The position numbers and the translations under genes were made by a program. This document shows positions 33,795 to 36,832 of a stretch of DNA of 36,832 bases, one piece after another; position 1 is the stretch's first letter; each line of letters starts with the position of its first letter. Source of the DNA: Silvibacterium sp. (GTDB lineage Bacteria; Acidobacteriota; Terriglobia; Terriglobales; Acidobacteriaceae). The stretch spans positions 1 to 36,832 of the forward strand of contig JAFAKX010000174.1 of NCBI GenBank assembly GCA_019234945.1. The letters are read 5' to 3'. The notes beneath the pieces were generated by a model, which saw nothing but the letters and a program-made list of their open reading frames with translations, had not been told where the DNA came from and did no database searches.

Positions 33795-34019
33795 CAGGCC
33801 TGGAGGATCGTCTAAGCCGGCAGCTGGTCAACCTTGTCACCGGCGACCAGCGAGGATGTCGAGGCGAGCAAGGGGACACCTGTGCCAGCTCTATGGATTG
33901 TGAGGTTTGTGAGCCTCATTGTTCGAGCGATTGGTGGCCCATAGGTAACTACGACTGCCGTTTTGACGGCGCGATGGTAATCCAATAATAGTGTCGATAT
34001 GGTCCATTTGTGGCATTGC

Positions 34020-34042
34020 CGACGGTTACCGTCGTTGGTAAC
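34020..34042. promoter_or_regulatory. Two overlapping palindromes upstream of the small membrane-protein gene
   Basis: CGACGGT-T-ACCGTCG (34020-34034) and GTTACC-gtcgtt-GGTAAC (34025-34042) share bases, so only one can fold at a time in RNA. They lie 45-67 bp before the ATG at 34087; another GGTAAC is at 33944. Candidate operator or RNA switch. Confidence 0.4.
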
Positions 34043-34086
34043 TTATCTCTCGTCCCCCATAATCCAGTTTCCAAAGAAAAAATGCG

Positions 34087-34302
34087 ATGAGAGACACCAT
34101 TGTTGACGTCCCACCTCCTGCCTTGGTTCTTGTCTTCCCGAACTCGATCGGCCCTGAGTCTGACTCCAAATCAAACTTTTCAGAGGACGAAGAAGAGCAC
34201 GACGGAAATGTGTTCGTGGGTCTCAAATTCGCGATGATCATTTACATGTGTTTGGCATTTGGCATCGCCACGGCATGGAAGCTCTATCACTTGTTTGGCT
34301 GA
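34087..34302 (+). CDS. Small single-pass membrane protein, unknown
   Basis: 71 residues: an N-terminal stretch with SIGPESDSKSNFSEDEEEHD (strongly acidic), then one membrane helix (FVGLKFAMIIYMCLAFGIAT, about 43-62) and a short AWKLYHLFG tail. The design resembles small acidic-headed regulators of membrane proteins, but I do not recognise a family. The binding site is weak (AAAGAAAA). It ends 17 bp from the convergent SulP gene. A frame on the other strand (34026-34241) covers the same bases but has no membrane or signal feature. Confidence 0.5.
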   Translation: MRDTIVDVPPPALVLVFPNSIGPESDSKSNFSEDEEEHDGNVFVGLKFAMIIYMCLAFGIATAWKLYHLFG

Positions 34303-34319
34303 GCACCTGCGTTTGCCGA

Positions 34320-36032
34320 TCAAAGGCTGACCTTCTCGCCGTCGGTTGCCGTCTCTTTCGCGAACTGCGCCCGAGCGTCATGCAGGCGTCGATAGATGCG
34401 CTCTTTTCCGATCACCTCTGTCAGGTGATGTCGGTCCATATCCTCCTGTAGTTGCCAGCGCACCCGCGCAAACGCCATCACCACGCTGCGCGCAGCAAGC
34501 TCGTCATGCACTTTTCGTACAACCCGCGCCGCGCTGTAATCCACATGCGTGATCGCCTCCGCATCCACTGCCACCCATTTCACCTCAGAAGTGGCCAGAT
34601 CCTTGATCTCCTCCGCGAAACGATTTGCGTTCGCATAGAACAAGGGAGCTCCGAAGCGGTAGATCACCAGTCCCGGCTGGGTCATGGTTCCCGGCACGGA
34701 CGGAGCCACGTCCCAGGTCTTCATATCGTTTAAAACCATTACGCCGCTGTTCGGATGATAGCTGTGGGACACGATCCTGAGCAGTGAAGCGATCATCGCG
34801 AGCACAATCCCCTGCTCGACTCCCCAGATGACGACCACCGCGGCCGTCATGATGGCCACAGCATACTCACCAGGGCTCTCCTTGCGAATCGACCACAGTG
34901 TGCGCAGATTGATCAGGCGCACGGCGATGAGAAACACAATCGCCCCCAGAACGCATTGAGGCAGGTACTGGAGTGGCCGCGTCAGGAAGAGCAGAACCAG
35001 CGCGACCACCGCAGCCGTTGAAACCTGCGCCATCTGGCTGCGGCCGCCCGCGCTCTCGACCATTGCAGTCTGCGTTGGACTTCCATTCACAGGAAACGCG
35101 CCGCTCAGCGCAGCCACAGCATTGGCCGCCGAGAGGCCGATGAGGTCCATGTTTTCGTCCAGCTCCTGGTTGTGGTGCTCTGCATAGATGCGCGCCGTCG
35201 CCGCGCTCTGCGCGATGATCATCACCGTGCACGAAAAAGCCACACCGATCAGAGGCTCCGTTGTCTTCCAGTCGGGCAGAGTAAGCCCAAGCCTTGGCAG
35301 CCCGCCCGGAACCGGCCCGAGGCACGGGATGCCGTGCGCTGCAAAGTTCCACCGCGCGCTTGCGGCAATGGCGCATACCACGGCAATCAGCGCTCCCGGC
35401 GCTTTCGGCGCGAAGCGGCGCAGCGCGACGATGACAACCAGGACAAGCGCGGAAAGCTCAAGTGTGGGAAGGTGAACCGACGGCAAGCCGCGGATGAGCT
35501 GCACCAGTTTCATGACCGTGTACCGGGCAGTCACTTGCACCCCCAGCATCTGCCCGAGCACGCTGAATCCCACCTGAAATCCCACGCCGGTAAGGAACCC
35601 TACCAGCACGGTCTCGGACAGGAAGTCCGCCACGAAACCCAGCCTTAGCAGCCTTGCCACCAGCAGGAAAAAGGCCGTGAGCACCGCCACCATTGTCGCT
35701 AGTTGTACGTACTCGGGGGTGCCCGCGCGTGCAAGACCCGAAAGTCCTCCGGCGAGAATGGCCGCGGTCGCCGAATCGGCCGCAACTACTAGATAGCGCG
35801 ACGATCCGAACCCGGCAAACGCCACCAGTGGCAGTAGCAGCGTGTAGAGGCCGGTGATGACCGGCGTTCCGGCGATCCTGGTATAACCGAGCGCCTGCGG
35901 AATATTTACCGCTGCGAGCTGGACGCCGGCAGCCGCGTCCCGCAGCAAGCCCGGCAGGGTCAGGGGCCGCACGCTCCCGAAGAGACTTCGCCAGGCACTT
36001 TTCCGATGCAACAGCGTTGCCCGGCTATTCAC
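34320..36032 (-). CDS. SulP-family anion transporter with STAS domain
   Basis: About 570 residues from a GTG at 36032, with AGGAG 11 bases upstream. A farther ATG at 36131 would overlap the upstream gene by 55 bp and is less likely. The membrane part has the SulP opening LPGLLRDAAAGVQLAAVNIP, QALGYTRIAGTPVITGLYT and GSSRYLVVAADSATAAI, plus NAVAALSGAFPVNGSPTQTA. A cytoplasmic STAS domain follows (about 455-560, VKWVAVDAEAITHVDYSAAR). SulP proteins carry sulfate, bicarbonate or dicarboxylates, usually with H+ or Na+; no carbonic anhydrase or cys gene is next to it, so the substrate is open. Confidence 0.9.
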   Translation of the reverse strand: MNSRATLLHRKSAWRSLFGSVRPLTLPGLLRDAAAGVQLAAVNIPQALGYTRIAGTPVITGLYTLLLPLVAFAGFGSSRYLVVAADSATAAILAGGLSGLARAGTPEYVQLATMVAVLTAFFLLVARLLRLGFVADFLSETVLVGFLTGVGFQVGFSVLGQMLGVQVTARYTVMKLVQLIRGLPSVHLPTLELSALVLVVIVALRRFAPKAPGALIAVVCAIAASARWNFAAHGIPCLGPVPGGLPRLGLTLPDWKTTEPLIGVAFSCTVMIIAQSAATARIYAEHHNQELDENMDLIGLSAANAVAALSGAFPVNGSPTQTAMVESAGGRSQMAQVSTAAVVALVLLFLTRPLQYLPQCVLGAIVFLIAVRLINLRTLWSIRKESPGEYAVAIMTAAVVVIWGVEQGIVLAMIASLLRIVSHSYHPNSGVMVLNDMKTWDVAPSVPGTMTQPGLVIYRFGAPLFYANANRFAEEIKDLATSEVKWVAVDAEAITHVDYSAARVVRKVHDELAARSVVMAFARVRWQLQEDMDRHHLTEVIGKERIYRRLHDARAQFAKETATDGEKVSL

Positions 36033-36076
36033 CCGTAAGGTCGCTCCTGTGGTCCGAGCTCTTCGCCCCTGAGCTC

Positions 36077-36832
36077 TCAGATCTTTATATAAATGCGCTT
36101 CCGATACAGAAGATAAACCGGAATCCAGCAAACGGCGACAAATCCGAGCGAATACAACAGGGACGCGAACGCCGGATCGGGTACTGCCGCCAGAATTGCA
36201 TGATACAGCCAGCGCTGCAGATTACTTGTCCCCACGCGGATGTTATCGATGCCCCCGGCAAGCAGCTCGGAGAAGACATACGCCACAATCGCATTGCTTC
36301 CGAACACCAGAAATGGGATGAAAATCCGCGATCGCTGCGCGCGGTCCGGACTGTCCTCACGAGCCCGCATGATATCCACCACCCAGATCGATAGTGCCAG
36401 CAGCAGAAGGCTCCATCCGCCGGCAAACAGCACAAAAGAGCTGGTCCACAGCTTCTTGTTTAACGGGAACCACGGGTTCCAGGCCGCGCCCAGCACGACG
36501 CAGGTCAAGCCGACGAATGCAATCCACCGCGCCTTCTCGGCAATGCTCCGTCCGGTCCGCAGCCAGATGCCCGTCAGCATGCCCATCAGGGCCGTACCCA
36601 CGGCGGGAATTGTGCTGAGCAATCCCTCGGGATCTCGCGTTCGCTCGTACAGATGCGACGCCGCAAAGATATGGCGGTCGAGCCACGCGACCAGGTTCGC
36701 GTCCGGGTCGAGGAAGGGGATATCGCGCCCTGGCAATCCATAACCCGGTACCGGAACGTATCGCATCATCACCCAGTAGCCGCCCAGAGCGATGATTGCC
36801 AGCACAAGCTTGTCGCGCCATCCCGGACTGGC
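36077..36832 (-). CDS. DUF5009/HGSNAT-like membrane acyltransferase, C-terminal part cut by window edge
   Basis: 251 residues are visible and the frame runs open to the window end, so the N-terminus is missing. Several membrane helices alternate with loops such as LVAWLDRHIFAASHLYERTR, DPEGLLSTIPAVGTALMGML and AWNPWFPLNKKLWTSSFVLF; the DPEGLLSTIPA and FPLNKKLWTSS blocks are typical of bacterial homologues of heparan-alpha-glucosaminide N-acetyltransferase (NagX-like). These proteins move an acetyl group across the membrane onto an amino sugar; in bacteria the acceptor is mostly unknown. The SulP gene follows 44 bp later on the same strand. Confidence 0.85.
   Translation of the reverse strand, partial: ASPGWRDKLVLAIIALGGYWVMMRYVPVPGYGLPGRDIPFLDPDANLVAWLDRHIFAASHLYERTRDPEGLLSTIPAVGTALMGMLTGIWLRTGRSIAEKARWIAFVGLTCVVLGAAWNPWFPLNKKLWTSSFVLFAGGWSLLLLALSIWVVDIMRAREDSPDRAQRSRIFIPFLVFGSNAIVAYVFSELLAGGIDNIRVGTSNLQRWLYHAILAAVPDPAFASLLYSLGFVAVCWIPVYLLYRKRIYIKI

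Larger units (their letters stand above)
33702..34086. other. 385-bp gap with several inverted repeats and a 17-codon ORF
   Basis: No gene of normal size. It holds the 17-codon frame at 33741-33794, an 8-bp dyad CCTCCAGG/CCTGGAGG (33777-33806, 14-nt loop), a small hairpin TGAGG/CCTCA (33901-33918), and overlapping palindromes at 34020-34042. GC is lower than average. It may encode a structured RNA or be the debris of an older gene. Confidence 0.5.

Noticed and set aside
33788-33988. 65-codon Cys-rich open stretch on the plus strand (seven Cys, e.g. MDCEVCEPHCSSDWW)
   Set aside because: No ATG, GTG or TTG near its beginning and no ribosome binding site; it might be debris of a gene but cannot be supported as a CDS.
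1-36832. tRNA, rRNA, CRISPR or insertion-sequence features
   Set aside because: No T-loop (GTTCGAATC-type) pattern with cloverleaf partners, no regularly spaced repeat array, and no transposase reading frame were found by eye; very degenerate remnants could be missed.

Overview
This 36.8 kb window is moderately high in GC, densely coded and almost certainly chromosomal. It looks like an Acidobacteriota genome, probably of the Terriglobia/Acidobacteriaceae type. The evidence is an ABC-type FtsX/MacB permease with the acidobacterial ADOP layout directly behind a PadR regulator, a BBP2-type outer-membrane barrel, a TonB protein with PPLxLTSKPV repeats in its N-terminal segment, and several signal-peptide proteins without a recognisable family. 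This assignment is inference from gene content; no rRNA or tRNA lies in the window.

Layout. 1-1.8 kb: the 5' edge of a DUF962-like gene and an FHA-GAF-PP2C (RsbU-like) phosphatase, both on the minus strand. 2.0-4.1 kb: a two-gene kynurenine operon (kynA-kynU). 4.1-12.4 kb: a high-affinity K+ uptake locus. On the minus strand it reads kdpE, outer-membrane barrel, a 28-residue membrane peptide, kdpF, kdpA, kdpB, kdpC; a short KdpD-type kinase diverges from kdpE. 12.4-17.0 kb: a Tat-exported TIM-barrel isomerase-like protein, a YebC/PmpR regulator, a PagL-like barrel, glutamate formimidoyltransferase and an exported protein of unknown function. 17.2-20.2 kb: a PadR regulator plus ADOP permease. 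20.4-25.2 kb (minus): uvrA, a TPR protein and a small secreted helical protein. 25.4-30.3 kb (minus): ileS-lspA-yjbR-nucleoside hydrolase. 30.5-34.3 kb (plus): a TonB protein, a divergent LpxL-like acyltransferase, a DUF4397 exported protein and a small membrane protein. These are spread through a lower-GC stretch with more non-coding DNA. 34.3-36.8 kb (minus): a SulP transporter with STAS domain and the C-terminal part of a DUF5009/HGSNAT-like membrane acyltransferase that runs off the window.

How the parts fit. The Kdp block is a self-contained regulon: kinase and response regulator diverge, and three half-sites with 11-bp phasing (typical of OmpR/PhoB-family operators) sit between kdpE and the structural genes. 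kynA and kynU overlap by 4 bp and convert tryptophan to anthranilate if a formamidase is supplied from elsewhere. ileS and lspA overlap by 4 bp; uvrA and the TPR gene abut (stop and start codons adjacent).

No CRISPR array, intact insertion sequence, phage module or obvious defence system is present. The least explained material is (a) the leader of uvrA, which has a terminator-like hairpin followed by a 14-bp inverted repeat with a long loop; (b) the PadR promoter, which predicts a nearly leaderless mRNA and carries a palindrome between -35 and -10; (c) the 28-residue peptide and outer-membrane barrel built into the kdp operon; (d) the triplicated 38-residue segment in the TonB protein; and (e) the hairpin-rich 385-bp gap at 33.7-34.1 kb, which also contains a 17-codon ORF with a very strong ribosome binding site.
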